Positions 38,040 through 51,245 are shown, numbered from the stretch's first letter. The stretch: 64,000 nucleotides of DNA from Salvelinus alpinus (GCF_045679555.1 NC_092091.1:67211205-67275204), one strand, 5' to 3'. Made by a program: numbers and translations. Notes: a model not told the origin generated them from the letters alone.

Positions 38040-39544
38040 TAGGCTTAGGCAGTATCCAGATTTTCATACCATCGTACTGTTCTTCTGGCATCCTGGGATT
38101 TATGGTATCACGGCATAGCACACAAGGGGGCGCTAAAAACGCAAAAATGCCCGTTGCGCATCTATTACCAGAATGCTCACAGAATTAGCACAAGTAATAT
38201 CAAAGTCACATAGACGCTTTTAGCTGAATGCTAACAAGCGAAAATGGACAAACTAATTGTAAAGACAGGCAAATCCAGCTCATAAAGTTACACAAGCACG
38301 CTACCAAATGTGGGTACAAGTGAAATTGAACAAGAGAAATTGTGCAAATGAAAAAGTTGTGATGCATGTTTATTTGAAGGAAGAGCAGCATGTGCACACA
38401 AAGCAGAGGGGAGGAGAAAAAACGGTACTAGGAAGCACAGAGAAAAAACAGCAGCTGAACAGATAACTCTGTACCGTTATAAGGTATCTGATGGCAAACA
38501 TTTGGTAGTGAATTGTACACACAACAGAGGCCGTGTCTAGACTTGACAGTTCGTGCAGCTTTAGTATTCTGATCATAAAGTTCTGATCATGGAATTCCGA
38601 ACACGTCATGCGTCTACACCTACATTTAAATGTGTCCACAGTGTGTCCAGATTCCCTTTTCCCGCGCTATATTCAAATGCCAGTATGCATTCTACAAATG
38701 GTGGAATAGGCCAAAAATGATAACGCAACAACTGATGGCAGTAGCTTACTACTGTAGCTAACTAGCCAGCTAACCTCTGTAGCTAGCCAGCAAGCAACGC
38801 TAAAGAGATTGCAAACGGGTTAGACTAACTCTAGCCAAACAAAAAAGTTTTTCTGAAGATTAGCTGGCTAGCACTTGAGTCCAGCAAACACGTTCCACGC
38901 GTTTCCTCCTATGTTTATAATGAAAAGGTCCCCCTCGGTCCCAAAACAAACTTTTCTGGAGACTTGTGGAAGGAGTGCTGATGACGTCGCCCACTGTATG
39001 CGCTTTCGGTAGCCTGACTGCGTCCGGACTGAGGAGAAATCCACACACAATGCAACCCTGACCAACTCCTGAAGTGGTCAGACAGATCTGAACGCAATCA
39101 CACCACAAAGAGACTTTTGTGCATCTAAACCCATCTATTCAATGCGATCTTCGTATTCTGATAGCAGAAGTCGCATGTAAGTGTCAAGTGTAGACACGAC
39201 CAGAGACTCGCCGATGGATATCAAACGCTATGGACTCACCAGCTCCCACTTTCTCCCGTTGTGCTATTTACAAAAGCATGACAGGCTGAACTGTTCTGGG
39301 GAACTATGTTAAGCTTCATAATGTAAAATAATGTGACAGGTGAAATGAACACAATCTGCTTTTTCTCCTAACGTAATTGCACTCCTAACGTATTTGACCG
39401 CAGGTATTAACTTAAAAAGTAGCTACAAATATTCACATTTATTTTTAAACTTCAAAGAAGCCATTTTGACGGTATTGAAAAACCATCCCGTGGCTTTTTC
39501 CAAATACCCGGGATATAGTATGTATGGTATAATGCCCAAGCCTA
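38040..39544 (+). mobile_element. hAT-like element, 1.5 kb, with nested element
   Basis: Starts TAGGCTTAGGCAGTATCC and ends ATAATGCCCAAGCCTA. A perfect 8-bp target duplication GTCAGTAC flanks it (38032-38039 and 39545-39552). No transposase is recognisable. A second element at about 38529-39201 is nested inside. Confidence 0.93.
38529..39201. mobile_element. Nested DNA transposon with 20-bp inverted ends
   Basis: The left end GGCCGTGTCTAGACTTGACA and the inverse of the right end, GGTCGTGTCTACACTTGACA, match at 18 of 20. The flanking triplet is AGA on both sides, compatible with a 3-bp target duplication (PIF/Harbinger-type), though three bases is weak evidence. No transposase frame is visible. 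Confidence 0.7.
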
Positions 39545-39552
39545 GTCAGTAC

Positions 39553-40361
39553 CTCCTTCCACAACACTGTAGTGTACAGTTACGTTGAGCAGTGAAGAGC
39601 GAGTCTGCCACACTAATGCATTTAACTAGCCAGGCTAACAGCTGTGTCTGGCTGCTTTGTGGGGGGTTTTGGGGCCTTGATTGGGGCCGTTTCATTGCCG
39701 CGGGGAGATTCAAAGTGCCAGGAACGAACGAGGCAGGACAGAGGGACCGAGGCAGTCAGGCCAGGCAGATGCAGAGTAGTGGAACCACACGGTATGTAAG
39801 GCTCTCAAGGGAAACAATATATCACATCCAGAGAGAGTGGAAGCGTTTGGCCGTGTTACAACAAAGCACCACTCCAGACCAGATAAGTTAAATTCATTGA
39901 CGTGAAGTCATCTCTGTGAAAGCCATTGTCAGTGGCGGGCGGGGCGAGTGGAGGTTATTTACGACGCTGAAACGCAGGTGAGTACCTGGCGCTGATGATT
40001 CTGTGGCTGCCACGTGCGGAGAATGCCCTTCCATTTGGCACAATGCAGATGATGACTTCACCACGTCTTCTGAGTGAACCGCTGTGACCTTGAGGTAGAG
40101 ACGCTCAGGTTCTCTAGCGTTATCCCATTGTTGTCTAAACAAGGGCATTTTGCCGTCTGATTCGTCCTCATCGCGGTAACGAGATGAGTGCATTATTGAA
40201 CGTCTAGTACTAGACGAGTATCACTCATCATGACGGCTCAGACATTCTAATTAGCCAGATATCTCGTCATCAAAAAATGAAGACAAATGCCTAATTCCTG
40301 AATTACCAGTGTGTTCTCAATGGACAAGTCAGTCAGTTGTTGGTTCAGATTGCTAGGGCTG
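39553..40361 (+). other. znf827 intron 1, unique stretch
   Basis: No repeat family recognised. Confidence 0.35.
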
Positions 40362-40450
40362 CATCTGCAAATGCCACCCTATTCCCTACATGGGTCCTAG
40401 TCCAAGGTAGTGCACTATATAGGGAATAGGGTGCCATTTGGGACACAGCC
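40362..40450. mobile_element. Palindromic CAAATGGCACCC-type MITE, copy 5
   Basis: CAAATGCCACCCTATTCCCT pairs with AGGGAATAGGGTGCCATTTG. Short internal loop. Confidence 0.85.
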
Positions 40451-41118
40451 TAGGTCATTAATCCCTGCACTCTACGGGGAGTGGTCAGCACCAGATGTAT
40501 TGACACTTCCTACCAGAAGGTTTTCTAGATTAGCGACAAATCCTCCCTGAAAAAAAATGCTTAAAAACCTAATTTGGCACGCACAGCCAGACTTTGTGTT
40601 CGTCAACTCTGGGCCAAAGGAAGCATCCCAGCAATCCCTCCCTCTTCTTTTTCCTCTCCTTCTGGTCCTTTGGCCAGGAACCGCCTCATCCTTTTTTGGC
40701 GGAAGTACATTTTAGTTGTTCTCATGTAGCATCTCTTGTGAGAGCCAGTGGATTGACCTTGATGACCCTCCCAGTCAGTGATGAGGTCTTCAGAAACAAG
40801 ATGTACCCGGAGGGCTTAAGTGATGGTTGTCATAGCGATCGTTATGCCGCAGAGAACGGCCTCTCTCACGGGTGAAAGACAACGACAAGGCTTTGAATGC
40901 TGCAGCTTTCAGGTCACAACCTGGTTATGGCGGATGTGGACGGAACCAGAAAAGGCTGGATGATATGGATGCAGTGCACACAAGACAAACAACAGACGTA
41001 CATCAATGTCTGGTCTGTATAGATTTCAGGTCAGGATTTGAGATCGACATTATCTGCCACGCAGGACATGTCTTTTATACCTTGAAAGCGAGAAAAGGCG
41101 AGATGGGTATTGGTCTGT
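40451..41118 (+). other. znf827 intron 1, unique stretch
   Basis: Nothing recognised. Confidence 0.35.
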
Positions 41119-41207
41119 GTTCCAAATGGCATCCAATTCCCTTCATAGCCTACGGGCCCTGGCCAAAATAAGTGTACTATGTAGGGAATAGGGTGTCATT
41201 TGAGACG
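41119..41207. mobile_element. Palindromic CAAATGGCACCC-type MITE, copy 6
   Basis: TCCAAATGGCATCCAATTCC pairs with GGAATAGGGTGTCATTTGAGA, more diverged than the other copies. Confidence 0.78.
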
Positions 41208-42091
41208 TAGCCTAGGTGTGACGGGGAGCAGCGGCGGGCGAACAATGCCTCTTCATTCCCACTGGCTGCCCTGGCCAGGCGTTTTAACATGGAGATTGGA
41301 AACAGAAACAGCTCCCCCCCACCTCTTCCTCCCCTGGACCTGCATGCAAATGAAGGTTAGCCTCTCCTGCTGTGCCACTGCGATTCTTCCCTCTTTTTTT
41401 TTTCTCTCCCTTTTTCTAATGGACGCAAACTGGCTCTGGCTCCCCCCTCCTCCGCTATTCCTAGGGAAGAGGAAGAAGGGACCGGGACCAATCCTGATTA
41501 GTGTCCCTGTCCTGAGTGACAGGCTAGAATCCAAGCAGGCACTGCCTCAGGCGCCTCTGCCAAACTGTTGTCAACCCAATACCACCATAGAAAAAGCCAT
41601 ATTTTTCCGATTCATTCGCCCCCCCCTCCTCCCCAGCTCTCTATCGCTCAGCTCTTCACTCCATGCTCACTCGCTCTCTCATACACACAGACACACATAG
41701 TGCCTCTCTCTCACACACACATAGTGCATCTCTCTCACACTGTCTCTTACACCCACAGTCAGTAACACACACAGTGTCTCTTTCTCACACACTTTCTCAC
41801 AACCACCCACCATCTCTCTCTTTCCCTCTTTCTCTCTCTCTGGGGGTGACTGGCTGCTGTAGTGGGACCGGTCGACCGTGTTCTTGTGCCAGTGGGCTCA
41901 GTGTGATTTACGCTGGCTGGCTGGAGGACCCCCCCCCCCTGTCTCATACCGTATGGCCCATACACACACTGCGCTCTGCTCTCTCACTCCTCTCTGTGTC
42001 TAAGTGGGCAGCCTGCCCCTCAGTGTGTGTGCCAGAATGTGACGTACTAGTGGTGCTAGCTATGTTAGCGTCATTGCTACTTAGTGTAAGC
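41208..42091 (+). other. znf827 intron 1 with CA/CT-rich stretch
   Basis: 41620-41860 is rich in CTCTC and CACACA runs. The rest is unremarkable. Confidence 0.4.
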
Positions 42092-42102
42092 CCACCTCTT
42101 AG

Positions 42103-42306
42103 GGTCGTCACTAGCTACTACAGTCACAAAGTCATAAGTATGGCTAAACCCTGCCTATTTCTACAATATGATTTTAAACCTAACCTTAACCACACTGCTA
42201 ACCTTACGCCTAGCCCTGACCTTAAATGAAGACCAAAAAGCTCATGTTTGTTTTCATGAAATTATACAGCCAATTCTGACTTTGTGGCTGTGGTAACTAG
42301 TGACAG
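42103..42306. mobile_element. Inverted-repeat element with about 11-bp flanking duplication
   Basis: The left end GTCACTAGCTACTACAGTCA and the inverse of the right end, GTCACTAGTTACCACAGCCA, are near-identical and run on through CAAAGTCA. CCACCTCTTAG occurs just outside both ends (42092-42102 and 42307-42317). Duplications of 9-11 bp are typical of MULE-type transposases. The family is common in salmonids; its class is my inference. Confidence 0.75.
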
Positions 42307-42317
42307 CCACCTCTTAG

Positions 42318-42622
42318 TTCTTGACATCAGGCCTCCTGTTGTTTTACCATTAACAGGGCTGTATCTGTTCTGTTCTGGAACAGTGTTGTGTCGTGGCACA
42401 CATATCTACTACAGGAAAGTCTTGACAAATTACCTTCAAAGTCATGATACCAAATTTATGGGATGGATGATGGCAAGGTTCCCCTTTAGTAATTATTTAT
42501 AGTCCTACATTTGAGTGTAATGAAGCGTTCACATACTGTACATAGGAACTCTACAGCAATATCATACTGTAGCCTAAATTTAGGGTTTACTGTATTTTTT
42601 GGCACAGTGGGTGAACTGTACT
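42318..42622 (+). other. znf827 intron 1, unique stretch
   Basis: Nothing recognised. Confidence 0.35.
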
Positions 42623-42775
42623 TAGGGCTGTTACGGTGACCGTATTAACGCCACACCGGCAGTCATGAGTCATAATCGCAGTCAAATTCCACATAACCGT
42701 CGAGTCACGAGAATCTCCTCTTATGCACTCTGGTCGTGCGTTGGTAGTACCCAACTCACTAACGATCATCAGGTT

Positions 42776-42865
42776 GCTAATCAAATCAAATTGTATTTGT
42801 CACATGCGCCAACTACAATAGTGAAATGCTTACTTACAAGCCTTTAACCAACAATGCAGTTTTAA
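42776..42865 (-). mobile_element. LINE 3' tail, nested
   Basis: AAATTGTATTTGTCACATGC followed by AGTGAAATGCTTACTTACAAGCC and CCAACAATGCAGTTTTAA is the reverse complement of the 3' signature seen at 16990-17111. Confidence 0.8.
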
Positions 42866-43477
42866 ACTTCTTATGGCTGCAATCCCGTTAACGGGATGAT
42901 ATGTCAACAGCCAGTGAAAGTGCAGGGCGCCAAATTCAAACAACAGAAATCTCATAATTAAAATTCCTCAAACATACATATATCTTATACCATTTTAAAG
43001 GTAATCTTGTTGTTAATCCCACCAAAGTGTCCGTTTTCAAATAGGCTTTACAGCGACAGCACCACAAACGATTATGTTAGGTCACTGCAAAATCACAAAA
43101 AAACACAGCCATTTTCCCAGCCAAAGACAGGAGTCACAAAAGCAGAAATAGAGATAAAATGAATCACTAACCTTTGATGATCTTCATCAGATGACACTCA
43201 TAGGACTTCATGTTACACAATACATATATGTTTTGTTCGATAAAGTTCATATTTATATCCAAAAACCTCAGTTTACATTGGCGCCATGTTCAGAAATGCC
43301 TCCAAAATATCCGGAGAAATTGCAGAGAGCCACGTCAAATAACATAAATACTCATCATAAACTTTGATGAAAGATACATGTTTTACATAGAATTAAAGAT
43401 ACACTTGTTCTTAATGCAACCGCTGTGTCAGATTTCAAAAAGCTTTACGGCAAAAGCACAATATTCAATAATCTTCT

Positions 43478-43832
43478 GGTACTCAGTACTCTATTGTCTA
43501 TCCATCAGGTCCTAATGGCCTGCTACTCAGAGCTCTACTGTCCCTCCATCAGGTCCTAATGGCCTGGTACTCAGGACTCTATTGTCCCTCCATCAGGTTC
43601 TAATGGCCTGGTACTCAGGACTCTATTGTCCCTCCATCAGGTCCTAATGGCCTGGTACTCAGGACTCTATTGTCCCTCCATCAGGTCCTAATGGCCTGGT
43701 ACTCAGGACGCTATTGTCCCTCCATCAGGTCCTAATGGTCTGGTACTCAGGACTCTATTGTTCCTCCATCAGGTTCTAATGGTCTGGTACTCAGGACTCT
43801 ATTGTCCCTCCATCAGGTCCTAATGGCCTGCT
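43478..43832. repeat. 44-bp minisatellite inside hAT element
   Basis: Eight units of GGTACTCAGGACTCTATTGT plus CCCTCCATCAGGTCCTAATGGCCT-type sequence, with single-base variants. It lies wholly inside the hAT-like composite. Confidence 0.93.
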
Positions 43833-43914
43833 AGTTTATGCATATGCCTATATATGACCTGTCACGCAGAGAGAGGCTGCTTGCTTCTCAAACAGTTGAT
43901 GCGTGGTGTGAAAT

Positions 43915-44095
43915 AATCAAATCCAAAGTATATTGGTCACATACACAGATTTGCAGATGTTTTCGCAGGTGCAGCGAAATGCTTGTTTCTAGCTCCAATA
44001 ATGCAGTAATACCTAGCTATAACAACAATAATAATAATAATAATAATAAAAAGAATACTCATAATCCATAAAAAATCTAAATGAAGAAATACAAA
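43915..44095. mobile_element. Interspersed repeat fragment with (AAT)n tail
   Basis: AATCAAATCCAAAGTATATT, GGTCACATACACAG and CAGGTGCAGCGAAATGCTTG resemble a retroposon 3' end in reverse. An AATAATAAT run follows at 44027-44048. Class not resolved. Confidence 0.5.
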
Positions 44096-45454
44096 TAAAT
44101 AAGTGTTCTTCTAAGCCCAGATGTTTCTATATGTGGTCCCGTGTGAAAGCAGAGTTTTGATAGCTGCCACTAAAAAGAGGAGGATCCCAGCTGCTCCTAT
44201 ATGTATTTCTCAGCTGTGCTATGTAACCGGAGAAGCCTACCCGGCATGATTGGAAAAACGAACTGCGGGAAGCGGCTCCCATTCGCTATTCGAGTGCATA
44301 TCGACTGCCCCTGTTCCTGCCCATTTGATAATGGGCCATTCTAAATCAAAACTAATTTTACATATTAGTAAAGACGAGATTAAATTGAGAATAGTCTGAT
44401 GGGTGAAAATATAATCAGTTGATGAGAGAACAGCTGTGTAGCCTGAGGCAAGGAACAGAGCATAAGCTTGTTTTGATACTTTTTCAAATCATCAATAGTC
44501 TATAGTCACATCATGCAGCCCATATATGTTCTGATTTCTAACACATTCTAATGTTTGTATCAGTCACAACTAAAGTTCCCAAATAACTCTAAATCAATTT
44601 AATCTGTTTCAAATGGTCACTTTATGCTCAACATAGCCACTTCATATGTGCACTCGCTCCAGAATGGGAAAAATATCCTTTCTATTTTATTCAGCTAAAT
44701 GATATTATATTCTTATTATTATTTTAGATTATATGTTTTTATAGTAAGTGTATATTGCCTGCTAACTGAACTAGCCTACAGTCTATGGCATGGTGCGTAG
44801 CCAGATAACATACAGTAGGCCAAATCATATTCTGCTCTACCGAAATACATTTTCTTCATATCAGAATGTTGCTTTAAACCTGCCTTAAATAGATAATAGA
44901 TTGATTGTGGTGGTGTATATTAAATTGATTTATTAGACCTTTTTAAATGTTGATGTTCCCAAGGCACACATCAGCGGCTTGTATGCTGGAGATACTAAAT
45001 GTGTTTATGGTAATTAACGGTCAATTACCGTGAGACCGACAGTCATTTGCGTGACAATAACCGTCTGACAAAATGTTGTGACCGCTACAGCTCTAACTGT
45101 ACTCCAATAATCTACATAGCTTACATACATACTAGTACCTATCTATGATTGGGGACATAGTGAGGATGCTAAGGGAATGTCAGTGTATTATGGACATTAT
45201 TCTTAGCACTGTGACAACTGTAATGAGACACAATTATTCCCATTGATTTACATCTGAAAGCTAGTTGTCCGTCAACCTCTGAGAAATAGGCCTTGCTTTG
45301 TGGCGGTTGCCAAATCTGAGGCAACTTTGGACTGAAGTACACTGAAACTGTTGTTTTCACCTGAGAGAAGTAACCTAGGACTATATCAAAATGGGCTATC
45401 TACCAAGTATGCAAGTGGCAGTAAAAGTATAGCCCAGTCAATGTAGCCTACCTG

Positions 45455-45543
45455 GGCTGGGTTTCCCAAAAGCATCGTAGCACTAAGATCATATTTTGTC
45501 CATTTAGTTTCTTAGTGCTACGATGCTTTTGGGAAACCTAGCC
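45455..45543. mobile_element. MITE forming a near-perfect hairpin
   Basis: GGGTTTCCCAAAAGCATCGT and CACTAAGA are repeated in inverse after a loop of about 20-25 bases. The perfect stem is about 29 bp. It lies in the sense strand of znf827 intron 1. Confidence 0.88.
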
Positions 45544-45714
45544 CTGACCTCTTTTCAATGCTATCCACTGGTTGTAGTTTCTATGACAACTTTATCCTGT
45601 CAACTGTCCTTGTGACCTCTTTCAATGTTATGAAAATAATGCAAATGTGGTATTAAGCATCATAATGTATCCTTGTCTTATAGCTTTCACTGTTGTACTA
45701 CTGCTACTTTTTAT

Positions 45715-47142
45715 GGTTCACCATGGTAATGTTTCGGCTGAATCAGGGTATAAAATGTACTTTTTATGGTTCACCATGGTAATGTTGAGGCTGAATCAGG
45801 GTATAAAATGTACTTTTTATGGTTCACCATGGTAATGTTGAGGCTGAATCAGGGTATAAAATGTACTTTTATGGTTCACCATGGTAATGTTGAGGCTGAA
45901 TCAGGGTATAAAATGTACTTTTTATGGTTCACCATGGTAATGTTGAGGCTGAATCAGGGTATAAAATGTACTTTTTATGGTTCACCGTGGTAATGTTTAG
46001 GCTGAATCAGGGTATAAAATGTACTTTTTATGGTTCACCATGGTAATGTTGAGGCTGAATCAGGGTATAAAATTTACTTTTTATGGTTCACCATGGTAAT
46101 GTTGAGGCTGAATCAGGGTATAAAATGTACTTTTTATGGTTCACCATGGTAATGTTGAGGCTGAATCAGGGTATAAAATGTACTTTTTATGGTTCACCAT
46201 GGTAATGTTTAGGCTGAATCGGGGTATAAAATTTACTTTTTATGGTTCACCATGGTAATGTTTAGGCTGAATCAGGGTATAAAATGTACTTTTTATGGTT
46301 CACCATGGTAATGTTGAGGCTGAATCAGGGTATAAAATGTACTTTTTATGGTTCACCATGGTAATGTTGAGGCTGAATCAGGGTATAAAATGTACTTTTT
46401 ATGGTTCACCATGGTAATGTTGAGGCTGAATCAGGGTATAAAATGTACTTTTTATGGTTCACCATGGTAATGTTGAGGCTGAATCAGGGTATAAAATGTA
46501 CTTTTTATGGTTCACCATGGTAATGTTGAGGCTGAATCAGGGTATAAAATGTACTTTTTATGGTTCACCATGGTAATGTTGAGGCTGAATCAGGGTATAA
46601 AATGTACTTTTTATGGTTCACCATGGTAATGTTGAGGCTGAATCAGGGTATAAAATGTACTTTTTATGGTTCACCATGGTAATGTTGAGGCTGAATCAGG
46701 GTATAAAATGTACTTTTTATGGTTCACCATGGTCATGTTTAGGCTGAATCGGGGTGTAAAATTTACTTTTTATGGTTCACCATGGTAATGTTTAGGCTGA
46801 ATCAGGGTATAAAATGTACTTTTTATGGTTCACCATGGTAATGTTTAGGCTGAATCAGGGTATAAAATGTACTTTTTATGGTTCACCATGGTAATGTTGA
46901 GGCTGAATCAGGGTATAAAATGTACTTTTTATGGTTCACCATGGTAATGTTGAGGCTGAATCAGGGTATAAAATGTACTTTTTATGGTTCACCATGGTAA
47001 TGTTTAGGCTGAATCGGGGTATAAAATTTACTTTTTATGGTTCACCATGGTAATGTTTAGGCTGAATCAGGGTATAAAATGTACTTTTATGGTTCACCAT
47101 GGTAATGTTTAGGCTGAATCAGGGTATAAAATTTACTTTTTG
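45715..47142. repeat. 1.4-kb minisatellite, 53-bp unit
   Basis: About 27 copies of ACTTTTTATGGTTCACCATG, GTAATGTTGAGGCTGAATCA and GGGTATAAAATGT in tandem. GTTGAGG/GTTTAGG and AAATGTAC/AAATTTAC variants recur in blocks, as in unequal exchange. The reading frames are by-products: units are not multiples of three and one-base deletions occur. Confidence 0.97.
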
Positions 47143-48047
47143 GTCCACCAGCCACTCACATTTTTACCAGCCATAATACCCCCCCCCTCCCGCGCTAAAA
47201 TGACACCAACAAAACACAAAAGAATCGATGAGCATGCTTTGTAATGTTTTTAAAACAGTGAATGTATTACTAGTGAGAAGTTGTTATATTAACCAAAATA
47301 TCACATTTCACCTGTCCTTTTAAGGGCGAGAATAAGCTACATAGTGTAGTTCTTTGACTTTGTGCCATATTCATTTACCAGCTATGAAACAAAACTGCAG
47401 AAATACTTTGAAACAGCTACTGCAGCATTCATTTTACTATAAATGTGATTATACATTACTATTTTTATTCACAAATGTGAGTGAAATGCCCGCACTGTGG
47501 AGCCCTGACCACCCGCCAACGTGGCTGGTGAAATAGACATCTTACCCACCAGCGGCAAAATCTACCTGCATTTGGTAGGTGGCGGGTGTTCATTTTAGGC
47601 CCTGGGCTGAATGGTAAATAAAAACAATACCCTGTTAATTGCGATTACAGGCACTCGGTGAGATCTGAGCCTATTTCTGTAGTGAAAGTGTGTTTCTCCC
47701 TGGCGGTTGTTTTTCGTGCTCTGTGAGGAGCTTTGATGGCACGTCTAAGATTATGGGCATGTGTTGTTTCTGTAACAGAAAAAAAAATTGAAATTCTAAA
47801 AATGGACGGGAAAAATAAACGCGGGTGCAAAGGGCGCTTCATCTGCGCTGAGGAATTTCAGAGGTCTGGGGGCCTCGAGTCGACTCATTCTCTTCCAAGA
47901 ACACTTCTCCTTCCTCTTTCACCTCTGGCACGAGGCCCGAAGTACCCACAAACTGCCGGGGCCAAGGCCAACAGTACACAGATGGTTATATGCTGCGCTA
48001 CATTTCAATACGACGGACAGAACCGAACCACAGACATTACTGTATAG
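47143..48047 (+). other. znf827 intron 1, unique stretch
   Basis: A short C run at 47169-47178; no element recognised. Confidence 0.35.
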
Positions 48048-48384
48048 CAGGGGTTGGCAACATGCGGCCCACGGGACAAAACCAGCCCGTAAAAGATTTT
48101 TGGTGGTCCCATCAAAGTAAAAAAAATAATTACAAAAATAAATAAAGACTGTAAAATCATTAGGAATTCAGCAAAAATGTGTTTAATTTAGTAAATCTGT
48201 TCCCAAGTATTCCCACAAATAGAAAAATAAATATATGATTGTGTCTGTAATAAAGGTATGAAATTATTGTTATTTTCAAATACAATCTCTTTTTGGGATT
48301 AGTTGTGGTCAATTAGCAGTGTACAAATTATTGTAATTATTTTTCGACAGCAATAGTCCCGTGGCTGAATCTAGTTGCTGTATA
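48048..48384 (+). mobile_element. hAT-type element fragment (CAGGGGTTGGCAACATGCGG)
   Basis: The left end CAGGGGTTGGCAACATGCGG is a typical hAT terminus. CCGTGGCTGAATCTAGTTGC near 48360-48379 resembles the right-end region. The exact right terminus is decayed. Confidence 0.65.
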
Positions 48385-48441
48385 TAGCTTAGCCCAACAG
48401 CTACCCCGTATCCCGGTCCATGCTGAGAGTGTGATCTAGAT

Positions 48442-48513
48442 CAGGGTTTCCCAACCTCTCAACCAAAACGTGCACCTAGGGGCGGCCCCGGGACCCAGTT
48501 TGTGGAAACCCTG
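48442..48513. mobile_element. Tiny hAT-like MITE
   Basis: CAGGGTTTCCCAACCTC pairs imperfectly with GTGGAAACCCTG. 72 bp in total; the flanking octamers match at only 5/8. Confidence 0.6.
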
Positions 48514-48889
48514 GTCTAGGCTAACTCCTGAGCAACCATGACTGATGGGTTTTCCAGTTTCCACTTCCCCCATGTTATCTATGTCAGAGACTGGAAACTG
48601 GAGTAGCCATTTTGGCTCTGACATGGGATAAAAGGTGATGGGTGTGTTTGTTGTTTAAGAATGGGTTATATACAGAGTTGTGTGTGAACATAAGCCTGCT
48701 ATAGGTGCAGATGATTTAGAGTATGGGTTTCTTTCTAACTCAGGCTGTTAAAAGCACAGTTCTAGTTAAGTGCTGTATTTTTAAACTGGTAAATGCCCGG
48801 TGGTGCTCCCAGAACTCCAAAGGGCATGAACCCTCTTGAGTTTGCCCACGCATCGCCATCCCTCTGGTTATATTTAGTGAGTCTGTGTT

Positions 48890-48892
<3 letters not shown>

Positions 48893-48956
<64 letters not shown>
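48893..48956. repeat. (CA)n microsatellite
   Basis: About 31 CA dinucleotides. Confidence 0.96.
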
Positions 48957-48957
<1 letters not shown>

Positions 48958-49558
48958 GCGCTCAGTCTTTTTCCAACAGGACAAACTGAGTGTGAGGGCG
49001 AGACTGAAGAGAAGAGGAAGATGGAGAGAAAGTCCCAGTGAATGGAATTACCTTCCTCTCCGGGAGGGGGGGGCTGACTGCTAGTCGTTTACAGTGACGT
49101 GAGCCTGCTGGTGGACAGGGCTAGCTGCTAGGGTCTCTCCCACCATATTGTCCGGCGCCGCACGCTAATAAGGCAGAAGCCCTGACTGCAGGGCAGGCTC
49201 ATTAGCATAGCCCGCGGACATGGCAACCCCCGCCAGGGCTCAGCATGGACACTTAATTACCGCCACGGCTCCTTCTCCTTTCTACACTCCGCCTCATCAC
49301 TACACGCACCCCTCTTCCCTCGTATTACACCTCTCCGCTCTTCCCCCCTCGTACAGTATACAACCCCTAACCCAGGCCAACAGCAGCCAGCCACTCCTAG
49401 TCACAGGAGAGCATGCTGGGATAACCCAGATGTGGCTCAAGCTGTGCTGGCTGTGTGGTGTGTTCCGTAGCTGTGCTGTAGCTGTGCTGGATTTAAATAG
49501 CCAGTCTGAGTGGTAGACTTGACCGTGGTCTTGAACCCACCCTCTTCATCTTTTACTT
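48957..49558 (+). other. znf827 intron 1, unique stretch
   Basis: 49130-49270 is GC-richer and non-repetitive. No exon recognised. Confidence 0.35.
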
Positions 49559-50694
<1,136 letters not shown>

Positions 50695-51245
50695 TGCTCT
50701 CTGCTTCTGACTAACTCTGCCTTTCTTTCTCTCTGTCTTCCTCTTTCTCTCTATGCCTTCCTCTCTCTCTCTTTCTCTCGCTGCCTCTCTCTCTCTTTCG
50801 CTCGCTCCCTCTCTCTCTCTTTTGCTCTCTCTCTGCCTCTCGCTCGCTCGCTCTCTCTCTCTCTCTGCCGCTCGCTCGCTCTCTCTCTCTGCCGCTCGCT
50901 CGCTCTCTTTCTCTCTGCCGCTCGCTCGCTCTCTTTCTCTCTGCCGCTCGCTCGCTCTCTTTCTCTCTGCCGCTCGCTCTCTCTCTGCCGCCTCTCTCTC
51001 TTTCTGCTTATTTCTCTCTGCCTCTCTGGTTCTTTCTCTCTGCCTCTCTGGTTCTTTCTCTCTGCCTCTCTGCTTCTTTCTCTCTGCCTCTCTGCTTCTT
51101 TCTCTCTGCCTCTTTGCTTCTTTCTCTCTGCCTCTTTGCTTCTTTCTCTCTGCCTCTCTGCTTCTTTCTCTCTGCCTCTTTGCTTCTTTCTCTCTGCCTC
51201 TCTGCTTCTTTCTCTCTGCCTCTTTGCTTCTTTCTCTGCTTCTCC
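50695..51245. repeat. Pyrimidine-rich compound repeat
   Basis: CTCTCTGCCGCTCGCTCG units (50860-50990) pass into TTTCTCTCTGCCTCTCTGCT units of about 22 bp (51005-51240). The long Arg/Glu frame on the opposite strand is low-complexity. Confidence 0.9.

Larger units (their letters stand above)
42623..45095 (+). mobile_element. 2.5-kb hAT-like composite element
   Basis: Starts TAGGGCTGTTACGGTGACCG and ends GTGACCGCTACAGCTCTA, with imperfect inverted ends. A perfect 8-bp target duplication ACTGTACT flanks it (42615-42622 and 45096-45103). It contains a LINE fragment (42776-42865), another high-copy repeat (about 42870-43475), a 44-bp minisatellite (43478-43832) and a further repeat (43915-44095). 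No transposase recognised. Confidence 0.9.

Noticed and set aside
45647-45993. Repetitive reading frames of 60-75 codons (VHHGNVEAESGYKMYF-type)
   Set aside because: They are translations of the 53-bp minisatellite. Unit length is not a multiple of three and single-base deletions break the frame.
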